The notes under the pieces were generated by a model, which saw only the letters and a program-made list of their open reading frames with translations, was not told the DNA's origin and did no database searches. The position numbers were made by a program, and so were the translations under genes. DNA of 64,000 bases from VRUE01 sp045805805 (GTDB lineage: Bacteria; Actinomycetota; Thermoleophilia; Solirubrobacterales; 70-9). Where the stretch lies: the NCBI GenBank assembly GCA_045805805.1, contig JBJMKO010000137.1, positions 62,001-126,000 on the forward strand, written 5' to 3'. Of this stretch, positions 29,610 through 37,946 are shown in pieces; position 1 is the stretch's first letter; each line of letters opens with the position of its first letter.

Positions 29610-30290
29610 CTAATCCGTGGCGCTCGCGGAAGGTGCTTCCGCAGCCACCCGCTTGGCTGCCTCGGCGCCCAGGTACGGCGTGAGCGAGAACTCGACCAGC
29701 TCATCGAGCAGCGCCTCGATCTGCTCGATCTGCCCCATGGTTATGCGCTGGTAGAGGATCCAGAAAATCCCCCCGACGATCGTCTCCTCCAGCGTCCCTG
29801 GCAGCTCTCCGCCCTTCGCGGAGACCTTGCGGCCCAGTTGGAAGAAGGGCACGAAAGCCTGGATCGAACGCTCGTAGCGCTCGACCGCGGCCGGGCCGGC
29901 GGAGAGAGCCTCGACGATGCAGGTGCGGGCGAGTGCCGGCTCGCCGGCTACGTAGTGGAGGAAGGCGGCGAGGCCGGCAGAGACCTTGTCCGGCCAGGCA
30001 TCGACCTTGGCGGCGGCATCGACGACGCGCCCCAGTGCCGACTCGACCGCGAATTCCGAGGCTGAGAGGAAGCAGTCCTCCTTGGAGGAGAAGTTTTCGT
30101 AAAAGGTGTTGCGGGCGATGCCGGCACGACGGACGATGTCGGCGACGGTGACGGCCCGGTAGCCCTTCTCGACCGTCTCCGCGGCGAGGGCGGCGATAAT
30201 GCGCGCGCGCTGGTGTTCGACGATGAACTCTCGCGACAGGGAGTGCCTTCCGGGCTGGGCTCTGGTCGCTTGGGGAGCACTGTCGGCCAC
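29610..30290 (-). CDS. TetR-family regulator 2
   Basis: Two hundred and twenty-six residues if read from GTG 30290; TTG 30326 is an alternative. GRHSLSREFIVEHQRARIIA and VEKGYRAVTVADIVRRAGIA, then RNTFYENFSSKEDCFLSASE form the DNA-binding part; the C-terminus ends EFSLTPYLGAEAAKRV. It is clearly paralogous to regulator 1 over its full length. It is divergent from regulator 3 (gap about 116 bases). Confidence 0.85.
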   Translation of the reverse strand: MADSAPQATRAQPGRHSLSREFIVEHQRARIIAALAAETVEKGYRAVTVADIVRRAGIARNTFYENFSSKEDCFLSASEFAVESALGRVVDAAAKVDAWPDKVSAGLAAFLHYVAGEPALARTCIVEALSAGPAAVERYERSIQAFVPFFQLGRKVSAKGGELPGTLEETIVGGIFWILYQRITMGQIEQIEALLDELVEFSLTPYLGAEAAKRVAAEAPSASATD

Positions 30291-30406
30291 GCGAGCCAGG
30301 GTACCTTCGGCCGTTTCCGATTCCAACCTGGACGCGGCAGTCAGATACCGATAAAGTACCGAGCTCCAGACAACTTGTTCCCCTGATCGAACAGAGGAAA
30401 GATCGG

Positions 30407-31099
30407 ATGGGAAAACAGGCCGCACCCAAAGTCCTGGCGGGGGCCCAGGGAATCGGTACCGCGGGGATGGTCTTCCCCGACGCTCCCACACTCAAATCGG
30501 TGACTTCAGCCAAGCGCGAAAGGATCCTGGAGGGGATGCTCGACGCCGTCGGGTCGAGCGGCTACGACGGCACGTCCGTGCGCACCGTGCTCACCCGGAC
30601 AGGCCTTTACCGCCAGGCCTTCTACGACAACTTCCCCGACAAGGACGCCTGTTACCTGGAGGCGTTCGACCTCGGGGTGGCCCGCCTGGAAGCGTTGACG
30701 ATTGCCGCGGCGGGGACCGAGGAAACCTGGCAGGGAAAGTTGCGCGCGGGTCTCGGAGCGTTCCTGGATGCCCTCGACCGGGAGCCGAACGTCGGCCGTG
30801 CCCTGATCGTCGAGGTCCACGCGGCGGGCCCCGAGGCGCTCGAAAGACGGGCCGAGATGATGAAACGGATCGGCGATTTCATCGATTCGGCCCGTGATGT
30901 CTCGGAGGACGGCGAATCGCCACCTCCGATCGCACCGGAGGGCATCGTCGCCGGCATCCACGCGATCGTCCATGCCCGCCTGGCGGCGGGCGCGACCGAG
31001 GGGTTTCGCGAGCTGCTGCCTGAGTTCATGTACTTCGCGGTGCTGCCCTACTTCGGCTCCGACATGGCCGAGGCCGAGATGCAGGCCGCGCGCATCTGA
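30407..31099 (+). CDS. TetR-family regulator 3
   Basis: Two hundred and thirty residues after GAGGAAAG. The HTH is KRERILEGMLDAVGSSGYDG, then TSVRTVLTRTGLYRQAFYDN and FPDKDACYLEAFD. It lacks the GRHGLPR arm that regulators 1, 2 and 4 share and has a different 35-residue N-terminus. The ligand domain ends MYFAVLPYFGSDMAEAEM, in register with the PYLG block of the others. Target unknown. Confidence 0.85.
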   Translation: MGKQAAPKVLAGAQGIGTAGMVFPDAPTLKSVTSAKRERILEGMLDAVGSSGYDGTSVRTVLTRTGLYRQAFYDNFPDKDACYLEAFDLGVARLEALTIAAAGTEETWQGKLRAGLGAFLDALDREPNVGRALIVEVHAAGPEALERRAEMMKRIGDFIDSARDVSEDGESPPPIAPEGIVAGIHAIVHARLAAGATEGFRELLPEFMYFAVLPYFGSDMAEAEMQAARI

Positions 31100-31150
31100 A
31101 CCGCTTCGCAGCGCCTGGAATGGCCGCGACGTAGCCCGGCGCAAGCGGCG

Positions 31151-31222
31151 GTTGGACAGCGCGGCAAGGGTCCCGACGGGAACGCGAACGGCGTTGGACA
31201 GCGCGGCATCGCTGCCCTACAT
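31151..31222 (+). promoter_or_regulatory. Duplicated 16-mer and promoter before TetR regulator 4
   Basis: GTTGGACAGCGCGGCA occurs twice, at 31151-31166 and 31193-31208, 42 bases apart (about four helical turns). The second copy supplies a TTGGAC -35-like box, followed 18 bases later by TACATT at 31218-31223. That box is 8 bases from the ATG at 31232, so the transcript is nearly leaderless. The repeats may be binding sites for the adjacent TetR protein. Confidence 0.5.
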
Positions 31223-31231
31223 TGAGTTGAG

Positions 31232-31912
31232 ATGGATTCGCCGCCCACCTCGAATCCGGAGCGCCTGCCAAGCGGCCGTCACGGCCTGCCCCGCGCTTAC
31301 GTGGTGCGCTCCCAACGCGAGCGCATGCTCGAGGCGATGGTCAGGGTGGCGGCGGCGAAGGGCTACGAGGCGACCACCGTCACCGACGTGATCGAGGTCG
31401 CCGGGGTCTCGCGCGCGACCTTCTACGAGATGTTCGATGACAAGGAGGCCTGCTTCCTCGAGGCCTACGACGCGGTGATCGACGTTCTCGTCGCCCATGT
31501 CACCAGCGCCTTCGAGTCCGCCGCCGGGGAGCCGTGGCCCGAGCGAATCGCCGCCGGCGTCGGTGCCCTGGCAGAGCTGCTCGCCGCCGAGGCCGACATC
31601 GCGAGGATGGCGATGGTCGAGGTGACCGCCGCCGGCGACGACGCACGGGCGCGCTACCGGGCGGCCCTCGCTCGCTTCACCCCCTTCCTCGAAGAAGGCC
31701 GCGACTACTCCGGCCAGAGCGAGGAGCTGCCCCCGGACACCGCCCGTTTCGCGATCGGCGGAGCGACCTCGATGATCTTCGATGAGATCCGCGCCGGGCG
31801 CGGCCCGGAGCTGCAGCGCATCCTCCCCGACCTCGTCTTCGCCGTGCTGATGCCCTACCTGGGTCCGGCGGAGGCCGAGGAGGAGATGCGGCGGGTTACG
31901 CGGGGCAAGTGA
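31232..31912 (+). CDS. TetR-family regulator 4
   Basis: Two hundred and twenty-six residues. GRHGLPRAYVVRSQRERMLE, then VAAAKGYEATTVTDVIEVAG and VSRATFYEMFDDKEACFLEA give the HTH; the C-terminus VFAVLMPYLGPAEAEEEM aligns with regulators 1-3. It ends 33 bases before the convergent enoyl-CoA hydratase gene. Direct repeats at its promoter suggest autoregulation. Confidence 0.87.
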   Translation: MDSPPTSNPERLPSGRHGLPRAYVVRSQRERMLEAMVRVAAAKGYEATTVTDVIEVAGVSRATFYEMFDDKEACFLEAYDAVIDVLVAHVTSAFESAAGEPWPERIAAGVGALAELLAAEADIARMAMVEVTAAGDDARARYRAALARFTPFLEEGRDYSGQSEELPPDTARFAIGGATSMIFDEIRAGRGPELQRILPDLVFAVLMPYLGPAEAEEEMRRVTRGK

Positions 31913-31945
31913 TGTGAGGGCGGGAAGCCCGGGGGAGGGCTTCAC

Positions 31946-32698
31946 TTAGACGCCTTTGCCGTGGCGGCCCTCTCCTGCGGCGAAGCGGGAAGCTCCCTCT
32001 ACCGCGACGTGGAGGGTCTCGCGTCCTAGCTTGTGCTCCAGGGCGATCCCCTCTTTGAGCGGGAGGCCGAAGCCTTCTATCGCGGCTTGGCGGTCTGCCA
32101 GCATCGTCTCCTGCGGGAAGCTCGCGATCCGCTCGGCGAGCTCGAGCGCCCGGTTCAGATGCTCACCCGGGGCGACGACCTCGTTGACCAGGCCGATCCG
32201 CAGCGCCTCCTCAGCCTCGACCGGGCGGCCGGTGAGGATCAGCTCCAGCGCCCTGCCCATGCCGACGACGCGGGGCAGGCGCTGGGTGCCACCGTCGACC
32301 AGGGGCACGCCCCAGCGTCGCTCGAAGAGGCCGAAGGTGGACCCCGGCGTGGCGATGCGGAGATCGCACCAGAGCGCCAGCTCCACGCCACCCGCCAGGC
32401 ACCAGCCGTCGACGGCGGCGATCGCGGGCTTGGCTGGAGTGAGGCGCGTCGGCCCCATCGGCCCATCGGGATGGTCGACGTCGAGGTCCATCGCCTTCAG
32501 GTCGGCGCCGGCGCAGAAAGCAGCGCCGCCGGCGCCGGTGAGGACCAGGACCCGGGCATCCGGGTCGGCCTCGAAGTCGCGCAGGCCCTCGCGAAACCGC
32601 TCGGCCGCGGCGGCGTCGATCGCATTGCGGCGCTCGGCTCGGTCGATCGTGAGGACCCCCGCGGCGCCGACCCGTTCGTAGCGAAGCCCGTCGCTCAT
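31946..32698 (-). CDS. Enoyl-CoA hydratase/isomerase family protein
   Basis: Two hundred and fifty residues from ATG 32698. LTIDRAERRNAIDAAAAERF is the crotonase opening, GAAFCAGADLKAMDLD the first oxyanion loop, and KPAIAAVDGWCLAGGVELAL the second, with Gly-Gly for oxyanion stabilisation. WGVPLVDGGTQRLPRVVGMG has Asp rather than Glu at one catalytic position, so the reaction (hydration, isomerisation or other) is uncertain. It presumably acts in acyl-CoA metabolism in the cytosol; no beta-oxidation partner is adjacent. Confidence 0.85.
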   Translation of the reverse strand: MSDGLRYERVGAAGVLTIDRAERRNAIDAAAAERFREGLRDFEADPDARVLVLTGAGGAAFCAGADLKAMDLDVDHPDGPMGPTRLTPAKPAIAAVDGWCLAGGVELALWCDLRIATPGSTFGLFERRWGVPLVDGGTQRLPRVVGMGRALELILTGRPVEAEEALRIGLVNEVVAPGEHLNRALELAERIASFPQETMLADRQAAIEGFGLPLKEGIALEHKLGRETLHVAVEGASRFAAGEGRHGKGV

Positions 32699-32753
32699 CC
32701 GCGCCCATCCTTGCATAGACACGCCGGTTTGCGGACCTTTGCAGGGATAAACA

Positions 32754-32782
32754 TTGACTAAAATCTACATGCAGTTTAGTTT
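32754..32782 (+). promoter_or_regulatory. Promoter giving a leaderless transcript for the patatin-like gene
   Basis: TTGACT at 32754-32759, 17-base spacer, TAGTTT at 32777-32782. The GTG start at 32791 is eight bases further on, so +1 should fall on or next to the start codon. No Shine-Dalgarno is present. Geometry matches the promoter at 22031-22059. Confidence 0.55.
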
Positions 32783-32790
32783 CGCGATCC

Positions 32791-34749
32791 GTGACTACGG
32801 ATCTGGAGACCTACGGGGTGTGGCGGGGGGACGTCCTCTGCCTCTCGGGCGGCGGCTACCGCGCTGCCCTCTTTCACCTCGGCGCCCTCACTCGCCTCAA
32901 CGAGTTGGGGCTGCTGTCGAAGGTCGAGACGGTTGGCGCCGTGGCCGGGGGCAGCCTCCTCGCCGCGCTGCTGGCGGCGCGGGTGCCCTGGCCGCTGCAG
33001 GGCGCATATCGCGACTGGCCGGAGCTGCTGGCGGAGCCGATGCGGGCAATCGCGCGGCGCAATGCCCGCGCCCGTGCGCTGCTGCGCCGCCCGATCCCCG
33101 GCTCGGGTGGCGCGGCCGCCCTGGAGGAGCGCTACGCGCGCGAACTGGCCGGGCCGCAGCCAGGAGCGAGAACGGGCCCGCCGCGCTTCGTCTTCGGCGG
33201 CGCCGGTCTCGCACTCGGCGAGATGACCGGCGACGGCTGCCGCGAGCTCCGCTGGGAGATCGGCAGCTCGGCACCGTACGGCTATGACGCGATGCTGGTC
33301 GAGGACGTGATCGCGACCGTGCGCACCGACCTCGACGCCTTCGGCGAGGCCGAGCAAGCCGTCCTCGAGAACCATGGCTATCTGCTCGCGGACGCGGCGG
33401 CTCGGACACGACTCCCGAAGAGGATCGCGCCGATCGAGCCGCTGCCGCCCGAGCCGCCCCATCCGCACTGGATGAGCGAGATTCGCGCACGCAAGGCTCT
33501 GGCGGCGAGCTCCAGGCGAGCTCGCCCGCTGGGACGGATGTGGCCGCGGCGGGTGGAGCAAGCCAAGCGCGCGGTCGAGCCGCCCGCCGAGGAGAGCGCG
33601 GCGCTACTCGAGCGCCACCGGCCGATCGTCCAGTACGACTCGTTGGAGAGCTACCGCGCCGACTCGGTCGCCTCGATCGTCAACCTCGCGATGGGACGGC
33701 GCTGCAACAGCCTGCATCGAGCCGACGGGACCCTGATCGCCGCCGCCGTGCCGCCGGAGCACAGCGATGCGGCCCTGCTGGACCTCGACTTTTTCGGCTC
33801 CTCCACCTACGCGAACGGCCTGCCCGTTCGCGACGACGACTACCTCGAAGAGTCCGGTGGATCGCCCGCGGCCGACGCGCTGGCGATGCGGCGTCGGCAG
33901 AATTGCGCCGACGTGGTCTACGGCCGGGCCTGCCGCGACGCAGAGGACCGCCTGTGGCTCCAGTACTGGCTCTTCTTCTATTACAACGACAAGGGCCTCC
34001 TCAGCCTCGGCCTGCACGAGGGTGACTGGGAGATGATCCAGCTGCGGCTTGGCGAGGACGCGCTGCCCGAGGCGGCGACCTATGGTCAGCACTCGGGAGG
34101 TGCGCGGGCGGCCTGGGAGGAAGTGGAGCGACGGGCAGTCGGGGGCCGGGAGGCGCCGGTGATCTACTGCGCGCGGGGCTCGCATGCCTGCCTGTTTCGG
34201 GCCGGCGCCCAGGCGGCACCGGTGGTCCCCGACCACAACGACGGTTTGGGACCCGCGGAGCGACCGCGCCTGGTGACGATCGGCGAGGGCGGCCCGGGCT
34301 GGGCTGGGTGGCCAGGGCACTGGGGATCGACCCGCCGTCGCGAGGCCTTCGAGGGCGCCAGCCCGCGCGGCCCCGGTCGGCAACCGCGATGGCACGAACC
34401 TGCCGAGTTCCACCGCGAAGCGCGACCGAACCGCGAAATCGCGGACCTGCCGGGTGCCGCACCGGCGGCGCCCGTCCTGAGCGCCCAATGCGAGGGTCGC
34501 ACGGCAATGGTCTCCTACCGCTTCCCGACCGTGACTGGCAGTCAGGGGCGACCGGAGCGGATCGTCGCTGCGCCCTACCGATCCGGCGAGACCGAGCCCC
34601 CGCGTACCCAGACCTTCATGGTCGAGGGCGAGGAGGGCGTCTTCGCGCTGCAGCTCCCACCGCACGGAGGGAGATACGAGGGCGTACGGCTCAGCATCGC
34701 CTCCGAGCTGGGCGTCGCCGGCGAGACGCTGAGCGCGCGCTTCGTCTAA
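32791..34749 (+). CDS. Degenerate patatin-like domain fused to VPS62-like domain
   Basis: Six hundred and fifty-two residues. Residues 14-35 (DVLCLSGGGYRAALFHLGAL) are the patatin oxyanion region, but the nucleophile elbow reads GAVAGGSLLAAL, with Ala52 where the family has Ser. VRTDLDAFGEAEQAVLENHG near 178 is the patatin end, so the domain is only about 200 residues, roughly 100 shorter than usual. Residues 275-470 carry a VPS62-like domain: QYWLFFYYNDKGLLSLGLHE, GDWEMIQ and YCARGSHACLF. The remainder is beta-rich. Probably not a lipase; a lipid-binding role is inference. Leaderless promoter upstream. Confidence 0.7.
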   Translation: MTTDLETYGVWRGDVLCLSGGGYRAALFHLGALTRLNELGLLSKVETVGAVAGGSLLAALLAARVPWPLQGAYRDWPELLAEPMRAIARRNARARALLRRPIPGSGGAAALEERYARELAGPQPGARTGPPRFVFGGAGLALGEMTGDGCRELRWEIGSSAPYGYDAMLVEDVIATVRTDLDAFGEAEQAVLENHGYLLADAAARTRLPKRIAPIEPLPPEPPHPHWMSEIRARKALAASSRRARPLGRMWPRRVEQAKRAVEPPAEESAALLERHRPIVQYDSLESYRADSVASIVNLAMGRRCNSLHRADGTLIAAAVPPEHSDAALLDLDFFGSSTYANGLPVRDDDYLEESGGSPAADALAMRRRQNCADVVYGRACRDAEDRLWLQYWLFFYYNDKGLLSLGLHEGDWEMIQLRLGEDALPEAATYGQHSGGARAAWEEVERRAVGGREAPVIYCARGSHACLFRAGAQAAPVVPDHNDGLGPAERPRLVTIGEGGPGWAGWPGHWGSTRRREAFEGASPRGPGRQPRWHEPAEFHREARPNREIADLPGAAPAAPVLSAQCEGRTAMVSYRFPTVTGSQGRPERIVAAPYRSGETEPPRTQTFMVEGEEGVFALQLPPHGGRYEGVRLSIASELGVAGETLSARFV

Positions 34750-35199
34750 GGAACGGGAGCGGGCGGGCTAGTCGCGGCGGCCATCCGGGTCTCGCTGCGA
34801 CGCCCAGCTCCCGGGGGTGCGCCCCGGCACGCGCGGCAGTCGAGGGCAGGCGCTCGACAACCGGGCTTGGACGCTAGGCGAGCGGTCGGACGGGATGATT
34901 CGCTTGGAGAACGAAAACACGACCGAGGATGACGCTCGTCGCCTGCCCCGTGCGTAGCCTTCGCACGTGAAGCTCGTCGCGCCACCTTCGAGACGATTCT
35001 CCGCTGGGCTTCTGCGGATCCCGTCTCTCCCGGTCGCACAACGAAGGTAGCGCGCGCCGGACGGCGGCACCAGAGGGGCGACGAAAGCGTTTCCGCAAAG
35101 TCCGGGTAATTGAGGTGTCCGCGATCCCATCGGCCGCTTCGCCCAGGGCCTTGTGGTGGCCGCGGTGCCCACTCCTCCGGGGGCGGCTACCCTCCGCGG
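34750..35199. other. Non-coding stretch upstream of metF
   Basis: About 450 bases with no convincing gene on either strand. Open frames here are low-complexity and antisense to nothing useful. A small hairpin (GTGCG-TAGCCTT-CGCAC type) near 34949-34966 is visible. No riboswitch consensus was recognised, though a leader for metF would be expected in the last 100 bases. Confidence 0.4.
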
Positions 35200-36117
35200 G
35201 TGCGCATCGACGAGATCATCGCCGCCGAAGGACCGACCTTCTCGGTCGAGCTCTTTCCGCCCAAGACCGCGGAGGCAACCGAGGCGCTGTTCGCGACGGC
35301 GCGCTCGCTGCGTGAGCTGGACCCCGACTTCGTCTCGGTGACCTATGGCGCCGGCGGCTCGACCCGCGAGGGGACTGTCGAGATCACCAGGGCGCTGAAG
35401 GACGACCTCGGCTACGAGACGATGGCCCACCTGAGCTGCGTCGGCGAGACGGCCGAGGGCCTCGGGGCGACGCTTGACCGGATCGCGGAGGCGGGGATCG
35501 AAAACGTCTTCGCGCTGCGCGGCGATCCGCCCCGCGGGCAGGAGGACTTCGTCCAGCCGGAGGGCGGGCTTGGCAGCGCCGCCGAGCTGACCGCGTTCAT
35601 CGGCTCGGGCTGGGACTTCGCCGTCGGCGGCGCCTGCTTCCCCGAGGTCCATCCCGAGGCCCCCGACCTGGAGACTGACCTCGCGTACCTGAAGACCAAG
35701 GTGGAGGCGGGGGCGTCATTCCTGATCACGCAGCTCTTCTTCGACAACCAGGTCTACTTCGACTTCGTCGCGGCGGCCCGGGCCGTCGGCATCGACGTGC
35801 CGATCCTTGCCGGTGTGATCCCGGTGGCGAGCTTCGCGCAGACGGAGCGGATCTGCAATCTCTGCGACGCCTCGATCCCAAGTCGGCTCGAGGACGCTTT
35901 CCGGGCCGCCGAGGGAGACGAGCGGTCCGAGTTCGAGCTCGGCGTCGCCTACGCGGCACAGCAGTGCTCGGAGCTGCTGGTCGCCGGCGTTCCAGGGATC
36001 CACTTCTACGCGCTCAACAGGGCCCCGGCGACACGAGCCGTGCTCGGCGCCCTGCGGGCGGCGCGACCATGGGAGCGGCGTCGCGGGGCCGCGGACGACT
36101 TGGCAGAGTCCCTCTGA
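35200..36117 (+). CDS. metF: Methylenetetrahydrofolate reductase MetF
   Basis: Three hundred and five residues from GTG 35200. FSVELFPPKTAEATEALFAT, VSVTYGAGGSTREGTVEITR and NVFALRGDPPRGQEDF are the classic MetF strands; Glu in SVELFPPK acts in proton transfer, and ITQLFFDNQVYFDFV closes the FAD site. It reduces 5,10-methylene-THF to 5-methyl-THF for methionine synthesis, using FAD. Length is usual for bacterial forms. It is followed 20 bases later by a DUF3105 gene, with no clear functional link. Confidence 0.93.
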   Translation: MRIDEIIAAEGPTFSVELFPPKTAEATEALFATARSLRELDPDFVSVTYGAGGSTREGTVEITRALKDDLGYETMAHLSCVGETAEGLGATLDRIAEAGIENVFALRGDPPRGQEDFVQPEGGLGSAAELTAFIGSGWDFAVGGACFPEVHPEAPDLETDLAYLKTKVEAGASFLITQLFFDNQVYFDFVAAARAVGIDVPILAGVIPVASFAQTERICNLCDASIPSRLEDAFRAAEGDERSEFELGVAYAAQQCSELLVAGVPGIHFYALNRAPATRAVLGALRAARPWERRRGAADDLAESL

Positions 36118-36136
36118 GTAAACTGGCTGGTCCCAG

Positions 36137-36919
36137 ATGGCGAATCGCAGGGAGGAAGAGAGGGAGCGGCTCCGCCAGGCCCGGCAGGAACGCGAGAAAC
36201 ACCAGGCGGGGTCCGAGCGGCGGCGCTTGATGATCGGCTATGGGCTGGCCGGGATCGTCGGTTTGGCGGTACTGGCGGGGATCGTCGCGATCATCGTCTC
36301 CGCTTCCAACAAGAACGACGGCGGCAAAGCGCATATCGCGCAGTCGACCGGCTCCACCAACGGGGTTCAACCGGAGGCGCGGGCCGGAACTACGCCGCCG
36401 CCGCCGAAAGTGACGGACCTCGAAAAGGCTGCCAAGGAGGCCGGCTGCGACCTCCGCCTCGACATCCCCGATCAGGGGCACGCCCACATCCCGCCGACGT
36501 CGCCGACGCCGAACTACTCGACGAACCCTCCGACCACCGGCAACCACGTCGAACCGCCCTTTCAACAGGCGGACGGCGCCTACAGCGAAATGCCGAAGGA
36601 ACTCGACATCGTCCACTCGCTGGAGCACGGCCGCCTGGAGATCCAATACAGCCCGGACCTGGCCGAAAGCGCGCAGCTGGAGTTGATCGGCCTCTACGAC
36701 ACGATGTACGGGGCAACGCTGCTCTTCCCCAACGAAAACATGCCCTACGAAGTGGCCGCGACCGCTTGGCGCAAGCTGATCGGCTGCAACGAATACAAGG
36801 GTGCGATCACGCTCGACGCGATCCGCGCTTTCGGCGCGCGGACCTGGGGCCACGGTCGCGAGCCGGTCACCGGCTTCCCCTTCACCGGGCCGACGCCGGC
36901 AGAACCGACGATCAAGTAG
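36137..36919 (+). CDS. DUF3105 membrane-anchored protein
   Basis: Two hundred and sixty residues. A charged cytoplasmic start (EEERERLRQARQEREKHQAG), a membrane segment at about 35-55 (LAGIVGLAVLAGIVAIIVSA), a Pro/Thr linker, then DUF3105: HIPPTSPTPNYSTNPPTTGN, HVEPP and HSLEHGRLEIQY. The conserved His residues in these blocks suggest metal binding outside the membrane. Function unknown. It overlaps the convergent acetyltransferase by eight bases at the 3' end. Confidence 0.85.
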   Translation: MANRREEERERLRQARQEREKHQAGSERRRLMIGYGLAGIVGLAVLAGIVAIIVSASNKNDGGKAHIAQSTGSTNGVQPEARAGTTPPPPKVTDLEKAAKEAGCDLRLDIPDQGHAHIPPTSPTPNYSTNPPTTGNHVEPPFQQADGAYSEMPKELDIVHSLEHGRLEIQYSPDLAESAQLELIGLYDTMYGATLLFPNENMPYEVAATAWRKLIGCNEYKGAITLDAIRAFGARTWGHGREPVTGFPFTGPTPAEPTIK

Positions 36920-37946
36920 GGCCGCGGCCCTGGGCGCGATAGACGGGAAAGAAGGCGCTCCCGGCGCGGCCGGCTGAGAGGCGCGCATAGGCGGCCTCGT
37001 CACAGACGACCTCCGACGTGTGCCAGGGCAGCTCCCGATTGGCGAAGCCGCGCTTGAACTCCTCCAGCCTGTCGCCACGGACCATGCCCCCGCCGAGGTT
37101 GAGCGGCAGCCCCTGCTCGGTGGAGAGCTCGACCAGAGACGCGACGACGTTCTTCATCGGCGAGTCACGCAGGGTTGAGTCGGCGCTGCCGCTGAGGTAG
37201 TAGTGGAGGTAGCCGTCGCTGCGCGCGGCGATCGAGCCGGCGGCGATCTCACCGTCGGGGCCCAGCGCAAGCGCAAGCCACGTCTGCGCAGAGCTGAGGA
37301 TGCGGTCGAAGTACTCGGCGCCGAAGAAGTAGCGCTCGGCCGCGCCGGTGCGCCGCATCGTCTGCTCGTAGGCGACGAGGAAGTCAGCGCGCTCGGCCGC
37401 GGTCGTGTCCGGGCCGGGGACGAGGCGGATCTCGTACCCGCGGCGCAGGTTCTTGTTGATCTGGTTACGGTCGCTGCCGCGGCTCTTCGCCGGCAGCGCG
37501 GGGTCGGCGATCTGGACCACGTTGCGCTCGCTGGCGCCGGCAAGCGGCGGGTCGCCGAGCGTGTGACGGAGGAAGGCCGTGACGAGGGCGACGTCGGAGA
37601 AGTCGATCTCGACCGGCTCAAGCGGCGCATCCGATATTGACCCCGCTCCAGTGGGGTCAATATCGGATGCGCGAACCGGGTCAGGGCGTTGGAGCGGATC
37701 GAGATGCCGGCCTAGGACGGGAGCCAAGCCCGGGTATCCGTAGGGAGAAATCGCGTCGCGATCGGGGCCCTCGCCGATCTTGCGCACTATCACCGGCGCT
37801 GCCAGCTCGCTCGTGCCGGTGCGTATGAGCAGCGTGTGGGTGACGCCTTCGGCATCGAGGAAATGGCGCGATCGGAAGAAGTCGTCAGCGACCGCGGCTT
37901 CGCCGCGGTCCTCGATCAGCTCAGCCCTGGCGGTTGGTTCGCTCAC
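36912..37946 (-). CDS. FemAB/BioF2-like GNAT acyltransferase with in-frame palindrome
   Basis: Three hundred and forty-four residues from GTG 37946 (GTGA overlap with the upstream gene). SRGSDRNQINKNLRRGYEIR, EQTMRRTGAAERYFFGAEYF and LHYYLSGSADSTLRDSPMKN, then FKRGFAN are the pattern of Fem/BioF2-type GNAT proteins that attach aminoacyl or acyl groups to peptidoglycan or polysaccharide precursors. About residue 92-108 (VRASDIDPTGAGSISDAPLE) is encoded by a perfect 48-base palindrome. It lies next to polysaccharide genes, suggesting envelope modification. Confidence 0.75.
   Translation of the reverse strand: MSEPTARAELIEDRGEAAVADDFFRSRHFLDAEGVTHTLLIRTGTSELAAPVIVRKIGEGPDRDAISPYGYPGLAPVLGRHLDPLQRPDPVRASDIDPTGAGSISDAPLEPVEIDFSDVALVTAFLRHTLGDPPLAGASERNVVQIADPALPAKSRGSDRNQINKNLRRGYEIRLVPGPDTTAAERADFLVAYEQTMRRTGAAERYFFGAEYFDRILSSAQTWLALALGPDGEIAAGSIAARSDGYLHYYLSGSADSTLRDSPMKNVVASLVELSTEQGLPLNLGGGMVRGDRLEEFKRGFANRELPWHTSEVVCDEAAYARLSAGRAGSAFFPVYRAQGRGPT
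37625..37672. repeat. Family B palindrome inside the acyltransferase gene
   Basis: A perfect 20-bp inverted repeat, GCGCATCCGATATTGACCCC at 37625-37644, an 8-base loop GCTCCAGT, and the complement at 37653-37672. Total 48 bases, 16 whole codons, so the frame stays open. The TTGACC, 12 bases, GGTCAA core also occurs in the element at 49613-49662. Confidence 0.85.

Noticed and set aside
32791..34749. Active patatin phospholipase
   Set aside because: The nucleophile position is Ala and the domain is shortened, so hydrolase activity is not supported.
34746..35039. 97-codon minus-strand open frame before metF
   Set aside because: Arg/Ala/Pro-rich translation without ribosome site or motif; treated as non-coding.
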